Below, one piece after another: positions 7,984 to 14,407 of a stretch of DNA of 64,000 nt. A program made the translations under genes and the position numbers. The stretch's first letter is position 1, and each line of letters opens with the position of its first letter. The DNA comes from Alkalicoccus luteus (GTDB lineage Bacteria; Bacillota; Bacilli; Bacillales; Salisediminibacteriaceae), in the NCBI GenBank assembly GCA_052061695.1, contig JBPZEY010000001.1; one strand, written 5' to 3'. Under the pieces are notes generated by a model. The model was given only the letters and a program-made list of their open reading frames with translations. It had not been told where the DNA came from and searched no databases.

Positions 7984-8334
7984 TTACTGCTCCTGAACGA
8001 AACCGAGCTCATTTCCATCCGGATCCTGAATCGTAAATTTCCTCGATCCGTACTCTGTTTCCAACAGCGGCTCCAGAACACGCACCTGATTTTTCAGCTT
8101 GCCCCAAAGCGAGTCGACATCCTCAGCATGGAAGTTAAACCGCCCGGCTGACGGAAAGTCCTCGTTTTCCATCAGGCCGAAAACAGCTCCATCAGCCGCT
8201 TCAAAGTGGACGTAGTTCGGCCGTTCTCTCGGCCACTCGGTCTCCACCTTCCAGCCAAGTGTCTTCGTATACCAATGAACCGCTCGCTCCAAATCCTTCA
8301 CGTTAATTCGCACGTGCGCTAATTTCGTCTTCAT
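7984..8334 (-). CDS. VOC / glyoxalase-bleomycin resistance family protein
   Basis: The 116-residue protein is a single vicinal-oxygen-chelate module pair: KLAHVRINVKDLERAVHWYT opens the first beta-alpha-beta-beta-beta unit, FNFHAEDVDSLW opens the second, and TIQDPDGNELGFVQ closes it. His and Glu residues at the usual metal positions are present. The substrate is unknown. AGGAG lies eight bases before the ATG at 8334. It heads a minus-strand unit that continues with two small membrane proteins and two acetyltransferases. Confidence 0.8.
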   Translation of the reverse strand: MKTKLAHVRINVKDLERAVHWYTKTLGWKVETEWPRERPNYVHFEAADGAVFGLMENEDFPSAGRFNFHAEDVDSLWGKLKNQVRVLEPLLETEYGSRKFTIQDPDGNELGFVQEQ

Positions 8335-8465
8335 AAACCCCACTCCTTTCGAACCTGATTTTACCCAGTTTATCAAACTATGCAGCTGAAAGCGATTTCC
8401 TCGGAAAAACAGGACCTTTTCATAGATTCCTTTTATTGATTTACTATTACTAAGGAGGGATATGC

Positions 8466-8570
8466 ATGTTCGAAACCGAGAGACTGATCCTTCGTCCGTT
8501 TATCGGAGAAGAGATTGACTGGCTTATTGATTTTCTCGGTGAAACAGATATATGGACGACATTCATCTAA
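8466..8570 (+). pseudogene. Truncated GNAT acetyltransferase remnant
   Basis: AAGGAGGG precedes an ATG whose frame reads MFETERLILRPFIGEEIDWL, the canonical opening of RimJ/RimL-type acetyltransferases, and stops after 34 codons at TAA. About 150 codons of the family are missing and I found no continuation before the aquaporin gene. It appears to be a 3'-deleted gene that kept its start signals. Confidence 0.65.
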
Positions 8571-8577
8571 TTACCGG

Positions 8578-8606
8578 TTGACTTCTCTCCAGCTCTGCGA
8601 CAGAAT
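8578..8606 (+). promoter_or_regulatory. Candidate promoter for the aquaporin gene
   Basis: TTGACT (8578-8583) is followed after 17 bases by CAGAAT (8601-8606). The -35 is good and the -10 is weak. A second -10-like TATACT lies at 8622-8627. Confidence 0.35.
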
Positions 8607-8652
8607 ATAAACGAATGCTTATATACTCACTCGATGCTGGAGGCTTGCTGAC

Positions 8653-9291
8653 ATGAGACAATATTTAACGGCGGAATTCGTCGGTACCTATATCCTTGTA
8701 TTCGCCGGTACGGGAGCCGTGATCGTCAATGAATTAACCGGCACCATTACACATGTCGGGATCGCGCTTACGTTCGGACTCGTCGTCATGGCGCTTATTT
8801 ATACGTTTGGTCATATATCCGGGGCCCATTTTAACCCCGCGGTGACGATCGGCTTCTGGGCGATGCGCACCTTTCCTGGAAAAAGCGTGCTTCCGTATAT
8901 TGCGGCTCAGGCAGGCGGTGCGACTGCCGCAAGCTTGACGCTGCTTGCCCTGTTCGGAAACGTCGCGGACCTCGGGGCGACCCTGCCTGCCTATGCCCCT
9001 GAGCAGTCGTTCATCCTTGAAATCATTTTAACGTTCATTCTCATGCTCGTCATCGCCGCTTCAGCTGTACATGCGAAGGCGATTAAAAGCTTCGCCGGCA
9101 TCGCGATCGGGGCAACGGTCGGGCTGGAGGCGATGTTTGCCGGTCCAATCAGCGGTGCCTCGATGAACCCTGCACGCTCACTCGGTCCCGCACTCGCGTC
9201 CGGCACGCTTGAGCACCTGTGGATTTATCTGACTGCAACGGTGCTCGGAGCATTGCTCGCTGTCGTTGTCTACCGGCTGCTGCAGGATTGA
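8653..9291 (+). CDS. Aquaporin-family channel (MIP/NIP-like)
   Basis: The 212-residue membrane channel has six transmembrane helices and the two pore half-helices with their signatures HFNPAVTIGFW (about residue 60) and SMNPARSLGPAL (about residue 176). Both NPA boxes are intact. The block GLEAMFAGPISGASMNPARS resembles NIP-type members, some of which pass metalloids or glycerol as well as water. Selectivity cannot be fixed by eye. TGGAGG lies eight bases before the ATG. A role in osmotic adjustment or arsenite permeation (an ars locus lies 3 kb away) is speculative. Confidence 0.88.
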   Translation: MRQYLTAEFVGTYILVFAGTGAVIVNELTGTITHVGIALTFGLVVMALIYTFGHISGAHFNPAVTIGFWAMRTFPGKSVLPYIAAQAGGATAASLTLLALFGNVADLGATLPAYAPEQSFILEIILTFILMLVIAASAVHAKAIKSFAGIAIGATVGLEAMFAGPISGASMNPARSLGPALASGTLEHLWIYLTATVLGALLAVVVYRLLQD

Positions 9292-9328
9292 CCTAAGACA
9301 CATTGGAAAAGTCTGTATGATTTCATGA

Positions 9329-9357
9329 TTGACAATCCCCCGCTTCCGGCGTAGCTT
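9329..9357 (+). promoter_or_regulatory. Candidate sigma-A promoter for ktrC
   Basis: A perfect TTGACA (9329-9334) is followed 17 bases later by TAGCTT (9352-9357). I see no full c-di-AMP riboswitch in this short leader. Confidence 0.4.
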
Positions 9358-9389
9358 TAAAAGCAGGAAGTATAGGGGGGTTATTTTTT

Positions 9390-10067
9390 ATGAGAAAAAA
9401 GAAAACTCGTCATAAAAATCAATACGCGGTGATCGGCCTCGGACGATTCGGAGGCAGCGTCTGCCGGGAGCTGCATAATATGGGCCACGAAGTGATGGCC
9501 ATTGATATCGATCAGGATAAAGTCGATCAGTACAGCCGATTTTCCACTCATGCCGTACAGCTCGACAGCACGGATGAACGGCAGCTGCATGGCATCGGGA
9601 TTCGAAATTTCGAACACGTTGTCGTCGCAATTGGTGATAACATTCAGGCGAGCATTTTAACGACGCTCGTGTTAAAGGATGAAGGCGTCTCACAAGTGTG
9701 GGTCAAGGCTCAGAATATGTATCATCAGAAGGTACTTGATAAAATCGGCGCAGACGTTGTCGTGCATCCGGAATTTGATATGGGCAAACGAATTGCCCAT
9801 AACATCGTCTCCGATAAGGTTATCGATTATATCGATCTTTCCGATGACTACAGCATCATCGAGCTTCGCGCTTCCGATAAAATTGATGGGGAAACGCTTA
9901 TGTCACTGCAGCTGCGAGCGAAATACGGCATTACGCTGCTTGCGATTAAAGACGGTGAAGCGATGAATATTTCACCAAAGCCGGATGAACCGATCCGCAC
10001 AGGTAATATTCTGCTCGTCATTGGCCATAACAACGATCTTGAGCGATTCGAAGATACGGAACTGTAG
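9390..10067 (+). CDS. ktrC: Ktr/Trk-type K+ uptake regulatory subunit (RCK protein)
   Basis: The 225-residue cytosolic ring-forming subunit gates a KtrB/KtrD-type potassium channel. Residues about 12-130 are the RCK_N Rossmann domain, with YAVIGLGRFGGSV (GxGxxG) for ATP/NAD binding and the acid in AIDID. Residues about 140-220 are the RCK_C domain, the c-di-AMP and ligand site in this family. No membrane subunit lies beside it, as for the stand-alone ktrC gene of B. subtilis. Potassium uptake matters in osmotic stress. Spacing from GGGGGG to the ATG is long (about 12), so initiation may be weak. Confidence 0.88.
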   Translation: MRKKKTRHKNQYAVIGLGRFGGSVCRELHNMGHEVMAIDIDQDKVDQYSRFSTHAVQLDSTDERQLHGIGIRNFEHVVVAIGDNIQASILTTLVLKDEGVSQVWVKAQNMYHQKVLDKIGADVVVHPEFDMGKRIAHNIVSDKVIDYIDLSDDYSIIELRASDKIDGETLMSLQLRAKYGITLLAIKDGEAMNISPKPDEPIRTGNILLVIGHNNDLERFEDTEL

Positions 10068-10100
10068 CCTGGTGTTTTTTCATCCTGAAAGGAGCCGATC

Positions 10101-10457
10101 ATGAACTGGTATCTGCACGTTTTAAAAAACTATGCTACTTTCTCCGGACGGGCGCGCCGCAAGGAGTACTGGATGTTTTTTCTTGTCCACTTGATGATTC
10201 TTGTCGGCCTCGCGATGATGGAAACGCTGATCGGCCTGCCCACGGTGATTTCTTCCGTTTACAGCCTGGCGGTCCTTATTCCGTCCCTTGCCGTCGGTGT
10301 CAGACGGCTGCACGACACAAACCGCAGCGGCTTCTGGATTCTGATCAATATTCTGCCGTTTCTCGGCTGGATCATTTTTATCGTATTTATGGCGTTGGAA
10401 TCAGATTCCGGCAGCAACCGGTTTGGCCCCAATCCGCTGCATGAACCCGAACCATAA
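10101..10457 (+). CDS. DUF805 membrane protein
   Basis: The 118-residue protein matches the DUF805 pattern: N-terminal NWYLHVLKNYATFSGRARRKEYWMF, membrane helices, then the signature VRRLHDTNRSGFW and a final helix pair before a polar tail. The function is unknown in the family. GAAAGGAG precedes the ATG. It lies 33 bases after ktrC and shares its transcript until the terminator at 10473. Confidence 0.85.
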   Translation: MNWYLHVLKNYATFSGRARRKEYWMFFLVHLMILVGLAMMETLIGLPTVISSVYSLAVLIPSLAVGVRRLHDTNRSGFWILINILPFLGWIIFIVFMALESDSGSNRFGPNPLHEPEP

Positions 10458-10472
10458 ACCGTATATCCTTGA

Positions 10473-10503
10473 AACCGACCCCGCCGCGGGTTGGTTTTTT
10501 CTT
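10473..10503 (+). terminator. Rho-independent terminator
   Basis: AACCGACCC pairs with GGGTTGGTT (one G-U pair) across CGCCGC and is followed by a T-rich tail. It ends the ktrC-DUF805 transcript. Confidence 0.8.
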
Positions 10504-10521
10504 GTTTTTCATGCACCGCGC

Positions 10522-10550
10522 CTTACAAATGATATTGTACCGTGTATACT
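10522..10550 (+). promoter_or_regulatory. Sigma-A promoter for the EamA transporter
   Basis: CTTACA (10522-10527), a 17-base spacer and TATACT (10545-10550) lie 33 bases upstream of the GTG start. Confidence 0.55.
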
Positions 10551-10583
10551 GGAAGTCTGATTGTGGAAAGGAGACCTTGACAC

Positions 10584-11420
10584 GTGGCACTCTTATTAGG
10601 ATTTTTAACTGCCGTCTTATTTGGAATCGGTGATTTTCTGGCCGGACAGGTAACGCGCCGCATGCCGACGCTTGCGGTCATTTTTTATGCGCAGGCAGCA
10701 GGAACGTTGATGATGATTCCAATTGTACTGCTTACAAATGATACATACAGCACGGATGCTCTTATTTGGGGAGGTTTGTCAGGCGCAGCGCTGGCCGCTG
10801 GCTTTTTGTTTTATTTCCGGGCACTGGCTAATGGAAAAATGGGCGTTTCCGCGTCCATTTGCGGGATTATGTCGGCGATTATGCCGGTAACGGCCGGTCT
10901 GTTATTCGGCGAACGTCCCGGACTGCTGATTTTTGCTGGACTGGTTGTCCTTACACTCGCGATCGTATTAATTTCAAAGCAGGATGAGAATGACGATACT
11001 GCTGCTTCAGCCAAAGTGATGCTGGAAGCGGCGACGGCGGGCTTTCTGCTCGGGCTCTTTTTTGTGCTCATTTACGTTCCGCCAGCGGGTGAAGCGATGT
11101 GGACGGTGCTGTTTACGATGGCCGGGGCTCTCTTTCTGACCGCTGCTGTGATGATCGTGCAGCGTACAAGCCTTCAGCTGACTGTTCGAGCCGGCGTACT
11201 CGTTACCATTATGGGCGTTTTTCAAACGTTAGCTGCCGTGCTCTATATTATAGGCGTCAACATGGGGCTTCTCTCGGTCATTGGACTTGCCGGATCCATG
11301 TCCCCATTGTTCACGCTTCTCTGCGCCCGCCTGATCATTCAGGAAAAGCTCTCCGGCTGGCAGATGACCGGCTTTCTCATGGCGCTTGCAGGCGCCTGCC
11401 TGCTCGTGCTTGGTTCGTAA
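10584..11420 (+). CDS. EamA/DMT-superfamily transporter
   Basis: The 278-residue protein has ten predicted membrane helices in two EamA repeats (about 1-135 and 145-278). Typical features are a first helix reading FLTAVLFGIGDFLAGQ and a paired helix ending MALAGACLLVLGS. Members export amino acids, nucleosides or other metabolites through the cytoplasmic membrane; the substrate is unknown. Translation starts at a GTG ten bases after GGAG. It has its own promoter and lies between two terminators or regulatory regions. Confidence 0.83.
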   Translation: MALLLGFLTAVLFGIGDFLAGQVTRRMPTLAVIFYAQAAGTLMMIPIVLLTNDTYSTDALIWGGLSGAALAAGFLFYFRALANGKMGVSASICGIMSAIMPVTAGLLFGERPGLLIFAGLVVLTLAIVLISKQDENDDTAASAKVMLEAATAGFLLGLFFVLIYVPPAGEAMWTVLFTMAGALFLTAAVMIVQRTSLQLTVRAGVLVTIMGVFQTLAAVLYIIGVNMGLLSVIGLAGSMSPLFTLLCARLIIQEKLSGWQMTGFLMALAGACLLVLGS

Positions 11421-11497
11421 TATTCGCTGAAATGAACAATTAGGGACATGTTGTTCACTTCACTGAAAAATAAGCCTTTGGACCTAATTAGAACTAT

Positions 11498-11522
11498 TTA
11501 CAAATTTCGACATTGTTTGTAA
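11498..11522 (+). promoter_or_regulatory. Inverted repeat upstream of the AraC-type regulator
   Basis: TTACAAA (11498-11504) and TTTGTAA (11516-11522) are separated by 11 bases, about 46 bases before the gene. It could be an operator overlapping the promoter region. Confidence 0.35.
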
Positions 11523-11568
11523 GATATATAGAAATACCAAGCGATATCCGCTTGAGGAGGAATGCACC

Positions 11569-11919
11569 ATGAGCCCGTCGTTAACTTCTGCACAGCAGGC
11601 TGCCGACATCGTTCACCGTCACTTCAGTTCACCGTCCCTTACTGTTGGTCGTATTGCGAAGGAGCTTTTTATCTCCGAGTCTCATCTCAGCATGCTGTTT
11701 AAGAAGGAGTTTCAGATCGGTCTAAAGGCTTACCTGGTTGCGTATCGTCTCGATGCCTCCCTGCGCCTGTTAGCGGATAATCAGCTGTCGATCGAAGAAG
11801 TATCCATCCAGGTCGGCTTTCAATCCGCAAGCTATTATTCTTCCGTTTTTAAAAAGCGCTACGGCATCTCCCCAAAAACGTACGCCATGAAGCACGTTTT
11901 TGCTGGATCTGCCAGCTGA
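11569..11919 (+). CDS. Stand-alone AraC-family DNA-binding domain protein
   Basis: At 116 residues the protein is essentially only the AraC/XylS DNA-binding module. The first helix-turn-helix is LTVGRIAKELFISESHLSMLFKK, the second is SIEEVSIQVGFQSASYYSSVFKK, and it ends with the family signature RYGISPKTY. No ligand domain is present, as in MarA/SoxS-type regulators, whose activity is set by abundance. GAGGAGG precedes the ATG. Targets are not evident; the ars locus lies directly downstream but has its own repressor. Confidence 0.85.
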   Translation: MSPSLTSAQQAADIVHRHFSSPSLTVGRIAKELFISESHLSMLFKKEFQIGLKAYLVAYRLDASLRLLADNQLSIEEVSIQVGFQSASYYSSVFKKRYGISPKTYAMKHVFAGSAS

Positions 11920-11926
11920 TTTACTT

Positions 11927-11962
11927 CCTCTGTGAGATCTTCACAGAGGTTTATTTTATTTA
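11927..11962 (+). terminator. Rho-independent terminator
   Basis: CCTCTGTGA and TCACAGAGG form a perfect 9-bp stem with loop GATCT, followed by TTTATTTTATTT. It separates the AraC-type gene from the ars operon. Confidence 0.85.
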
Positions 11963-11966
11963 TTAA

Positions 11967-11982
11967 ATCAAATTATTTTGAT
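11967..11982 (+). promoter_or_regulatory. ArsR operator 1
   Basis: ATCAA-attatt-TTGAT is a perfect ATCAA-N6-TTGAT palindrome, ending seven bases upstream of the arsR -35 box. This is the known half-site pattern for ArsR/SmtB repressors. Confidence 0.75.
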
Positions 11983-11989
11983 TTAATTG

Positions 11990-12018
11990 TTGCATAATTA
12001 GTCGCGGTTTATTATGAT
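11990..12018 (+). promoter_or_regulatory. arsR promoter
   Basis: TTGCAT (11990-11995), a 17-base spacer and TATGAT (12013-12018) lie between ArsR operators 1 and 2. Confidence 0.7.
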
Positions 12019-12026
12019 AAGGTTAT

Positions 12027-12042
12027 ATCAATTATTCTTGAT
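12027..12042 (+). promoter_or_regulatory. ArsR operator 2
   Basis: ATCAA-ttattc-TTGAT lies just downstream of the -10 box, over the expected transcription start and ahead of the ribosome site. Binding here would block the promoter. Confidence 0.78.
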
Positions 12043-12058
12043 AAAAGGAGGGAATTTG

Positions 12059-12373
12059 ATGGAACTGCCGATTACGCTGTCAACAACGGTCGATTATGCT
12101 GCCTATGAAAAACAATTTAAAGCGCTCGGTGACCAAAAACGACTGCAGATATTGCATTTGCTGTGCGATCGTGGAGAACTTTGCGTCTGCGATCTGACAG
12201 AGCTTGTGCACCTGCCCCAGTCAAAGCTGTCCTATCACATAAAGCTGCTGCTTGATGCCGGACTGATCACCCGCGAAAAACGCGGCACGTGGAACTACTA
12301 TTCTGCGAATCGAGAAACGATGAATCACCTGTTTTCCGAGGAATTATGCTGCATCTTCCGCCCGGCCCCGTAA
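12059..12373 (+). CDS. arsR: ArsR-family metalloregulatory repressor
   Basis: The 104-residue winged-helix repressor carries the arsenic-sensing sequence ELCVCDL at the start of the recognition region (two cysteines spaced CxC as in classical ArsR; the third Cys position is Thr). The recognition helix is PQSKLSYHIKLLLDAGLI, followed by the wing REKRGTWNYY. A further Cys pair is near the C-terminus (ELCCIF). AAAGGAGGG lies six bases before the ATG at 12059; an open frame to 12014 has no start signal. Three matching operators flank the gene, so it is autoregulated and also controls the permease. Confidence 0.9.
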   Translation: MELPITLSTTVDYAAYEKQFKALGDQKRLQILHLLCDRGELCVCDLTELVHLPQSKLSYHIKLLLDAGLITREKRGTWNYYSANRETMNHLFSEELCCIFRPAP

Positions 12374-12398
12374 GCCGGGTATACATTTTGCCTAATAT

Positions 12399-12414
12399 AT
12401 CAATTTTATTTGAT
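12399..12414 (+). promoter_or_regulatory. ArsR operator 3, ahead of the permease gene
   Basis: ATCAA-ttttat-TTGAT lies between arsR and the permease gene, directly before its AGGAGGG ribosome site. It could tune the permease separately from arsR. Confidence 0.7.
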
Positions 12415-12430
12415 ATAAGGAGGGTCCACC

Positions 12431-13303
12431 ATGTTTTTCGACATAGTGATATCGTTTGCCTCTATCATGTTGAAGCTCACAGCCTTGTTTATGATACTCT
12501 CGTTTATTCTTCATTTGCTTCAGGTATTTATTCCGTATCATAAGCTGGAACATTTACTGAAGCGGCACTCCGGCTTTCGCGGCGGATTGATCGCGCTTGT
12601 TTTCGCCTTTATGACACCGTTCTGCTCCTGTTCTACCGTTCCGATCGTCGTCCATTTATTAAAAAACAACATTCGCTTCGGTGTCGTTATGGTATTTTTG
12701 TTTGCTTCTCCTCTGCTCGATCCAACTATCTTAACCGTGATGACCGTGTTTATGGGCTGGGAAATAGCAGTCGCCTACACGCCCGTTACTGCCAGTTTTT
12801 CTTTAGCAATTGGTCTGATATTGGAACGATTCGGCATGGAACGCGCGGTGAAGCAGGTCGTCATGAGCGGCTACGATAACCGTCATAACTCGTTCTCAGT
12901 GAAACGCGCCTGGTTTGAAACATGGGCGATGATGAAAACTGTTTTTCCTTATTTGACAATCAGTGCTGCCATAGGAGCACTTATGCACGGCGTCGTTCCA
13001 ACTGATTTCATCAGTACGTATTTAGGCGGCGATGCCTGGTGGCTCATTCCGGCCGCAGCAGTGATCGGCATACCTCTCTATATCCGCCTTTCCACGATGA
13101 TCCCGGTATCGCAGGTCATGATCGCCGGCGGCATGGCCGTCGGACCGGTGATGGCGATGCTGATCAGTTCAGCCGGAGCCAGTCTTCCGGAGCTCGTGTT
13201 ATTAAAAACCATTTTTAAAACAGAGCTGATCGTTACGTTTGTCCTCTCTGTTATTATGATGTCGACCGTGTCCGGATTTTTATTTTATCTCATACACGTA
13301 TAG
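12431..13303 (+). CDS. arsP: ArsP/DUF318-type permease, probable organoarsenical exporter
   Basis: The 290-residue protein has about eight membrane helices and the family signature TPFCSCSTVPIVVHLLK, with the conserved cysteines known in ArsP as the trivalent arsenical route. The second repeat has GIPLYIRLSTMIPVSQVMIAGGM. ArsP members export trivalent organoarsenicals; the wider UPF0718 family is less defined. The gene follows arsR by 57 bases, with its own operator. The gene symbol rests on family and context, not on tested substrate. Confidence 0.8.
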   Translation: MFFDIVISFASIMLKLTALFMILSFILHLLQVFIPYHKLEHLLKRHSGFRGGLIALVFAFMTPFCSCSTVPIVVHLLKNNIRFGVVMVFLFASPLLDPTILTVMTVFMGWEIAVAYTPVTASFSLAIGLILERFGMERAVKQVVMSGYDNRHNSFSVKRAWFETWAMMKTVFPYLTISAAIGALMHGVVPTDFISTYLGGDAWWLIPAAAVIGIPLYIRLSTMIPVSQVMIAGGMAVGPVMAMLISSAGASLPELVLLKTIFKTELIVTFVLSVIMMSTVSGFLFYLIHV

Positions 13304-13315
13304 GAGGAATAAACA

Positions 13316-13402
13316 ATGCTAAAAAAATGGATCAAACAGCTGCTTGGCGTTAAGTCCAGCACACCGAAGAACTGCTGCAGGGTGGAGATCAAGGAAAAAT
13401 AG
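13316..13402 (+). CDS. 28-residue Cys-Cys peptide of the ars operon
   Basis: TAGGAGGAA lies eight bases before an ATG, 12 bases after the permease stop. The product reads MLKKWIKQLLGVKSST and ends KNCCRVEIKEK. A basic amphipathic start and a vicinal Cys-Cys pair make a possible thiol ligand for As(III) or a small partner of the permease. The spacing and ribosome site support real translation; the role is inference. Confidence 0.55.
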   Translation: MLKKWIKQLLGVKSSTPKNCCRVEIKEK

Positions 13403-13482
13403 GCTTTCTCACGAGAAACGTCTTCTAACACCATAACAGTTATCGCTACTTTGCATTCGTACGCCGAAGCCTCATATAGTCG

Positions 13483-13512
13483 TTGACACTATCAGACAAA
13501 CCATGTAATAAT
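13483..13512 (+). promoter_or_regulatory. zinT promoter
   Basis: TTGACA (13483-13488) and AATAAT (13507-13512) are 18 bases apart, immediately upstream of the Zur box. Confidence 0.7.
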
Positions 13513-13514
13513 TT

Positions 13515-13535
13515 AAATCGTAACAATAACGATTT
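13515..13535 (+). promoter_or_regulatory. Zur box (zinc-uptake repressor operator)
   Basis: AAATCGTAAC and ATAACGATTT flank a single A. This matches the Bacillus Zur consensus at 18 of 20 fixed positions, and the outer palindrome extends to TTTAAATCG/CGATTTAAA. It directly follows the -10 box, so zinc-loaded Zur would repress zinT. Confidence 0.85.
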
Positions 13536-13554
13536 AAAAAGGTGGAATGCTATA

Positions 13555-14349
13555 ATGAAACGAACAACGATGATACTATCATTCGCTGCGTTGCTCACAG
13601 CAGCTGGATGCCAGTCTGCTAATAACGAAGGCACAGAAAACGCCTCTGCGGAGCAAAGCGAACATCAAGCTGAGGAAAACGAGAACCACGATCAAGCGAA
13701 TGAAACTAATCATCACAATGAGGAAGATCACAACGATCACGATCATAACCATGATGACAATCACGACCATAACCACGATGACGAGCACGATCACCATCAC
13801 GACGAAGAAGATCAGGACATCTATGACGGGTATTTTGAGGATGATCAAATCGAAGACCGGGACCTCTCTGACTGGGAGGGAGAATGGCAATCCGTTTATC
13901 CTTATTTACAAAACGGTGAGCTGGATGACGTGATGGAGCATAAAGCGGACGAGGACGAGTCGATGACGGCCGAGGAGTACATAGCGTATTATGAAACAGG
14001 CTATCAAACAGATGTCGATGAAATTATCATTGAAGAAGATACATTTACATTCCTGACGGAAGATACGGAAATGTCAGCTTCCTACGATTATGATGGCTAC
14101 GAGGTGCTTACCTATGAAGCCGGTAATCGTGGTGTCCGCTTCATTTTTGAAAAGCAGGATGGCGACAGCGATATGCCTGCCTTTATTCAGTTCAGCGATC
14201 ATCAAATCGCCCCGAACCCTGCCCACCATTTCCACCTGTATTGGGGCGAAGATCGTGACGAACTCCTGGATGAAGTCACAAATTGGCCAACGTACTATCC
14301 AGCCTCCATGGACGGGGATGATATCGCACATGAAATGATCGCGCATTAA
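13555..14349 (+). CDS. zinT: ZinT-type zinc-binding lipoprotein with a His-rich linker
   Basis: The 264-residue protein starts with a lipoprotein signal (LLTAAGCQSA). A linker of about 65 residues rich in His, Asp and Glu follows, then a C-terminal ZinT/YodA domain (from about residue 90: IYDGYFEDDQIEDRDLSDWE; the metal ligands include the NPAHHFHLYWG block). The domain captures zinc outside the membrane, and the His-rich stretch adds further zinc sites. It is made under zinc starvation judging by the Zur box. The ATG at 13555 starts the signal peptide; an upstream extension to 13483 covers the promoter and is rejected. Confidence 0.9.
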   Translation: MKRTTMILSFAALLTAAGCQSANNEGTENASAEQSEHQAEENENHDQANETNHHNEEDHNDHDHNHDDNHDHNHDDEHDHHHDEEDQDIYDGYFEDDQIEDRDLSDWEGEWQSVYPYLQNGELDDVMEHKADEDESMTAEEYIAYYETGYQTDVDEIIIEEDTFTFLTEDTEMSASYDYDGYEVLTYEAGNRGVRFIFEKQDGDSDMPAFIQFSDHQIAPNPAHHFHLYWGEDRDELLDEVTNWPTYYPASMDGDDIAHEMIAH

Positions 14350-14366
14350 ACAAGCTGCACGCTAGC

Positions 14367-14407
14367 AAAAAAAGAGCCGCTCCCACGCTGGGAACGGCTT
14401 CTTTTTT
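14367..14407. terminator. Bidirectional terminator
   Basis: AAAAGAGCCGCTCCCA and TGGGAACGGCTTCTTTT form a long stem with one C-A and one G-T mismatch between converging genes. The stem reaches the stop codon of the minus-strand gene. Confidence 0.8.

Noticed and set aside
9300..9389. c-di-AMP (ydaO-type) riboswitch before ktrC
   Set aside because: The leader is under 60 bases after the likely start and lacks the conserved core; only a promoter is supported.
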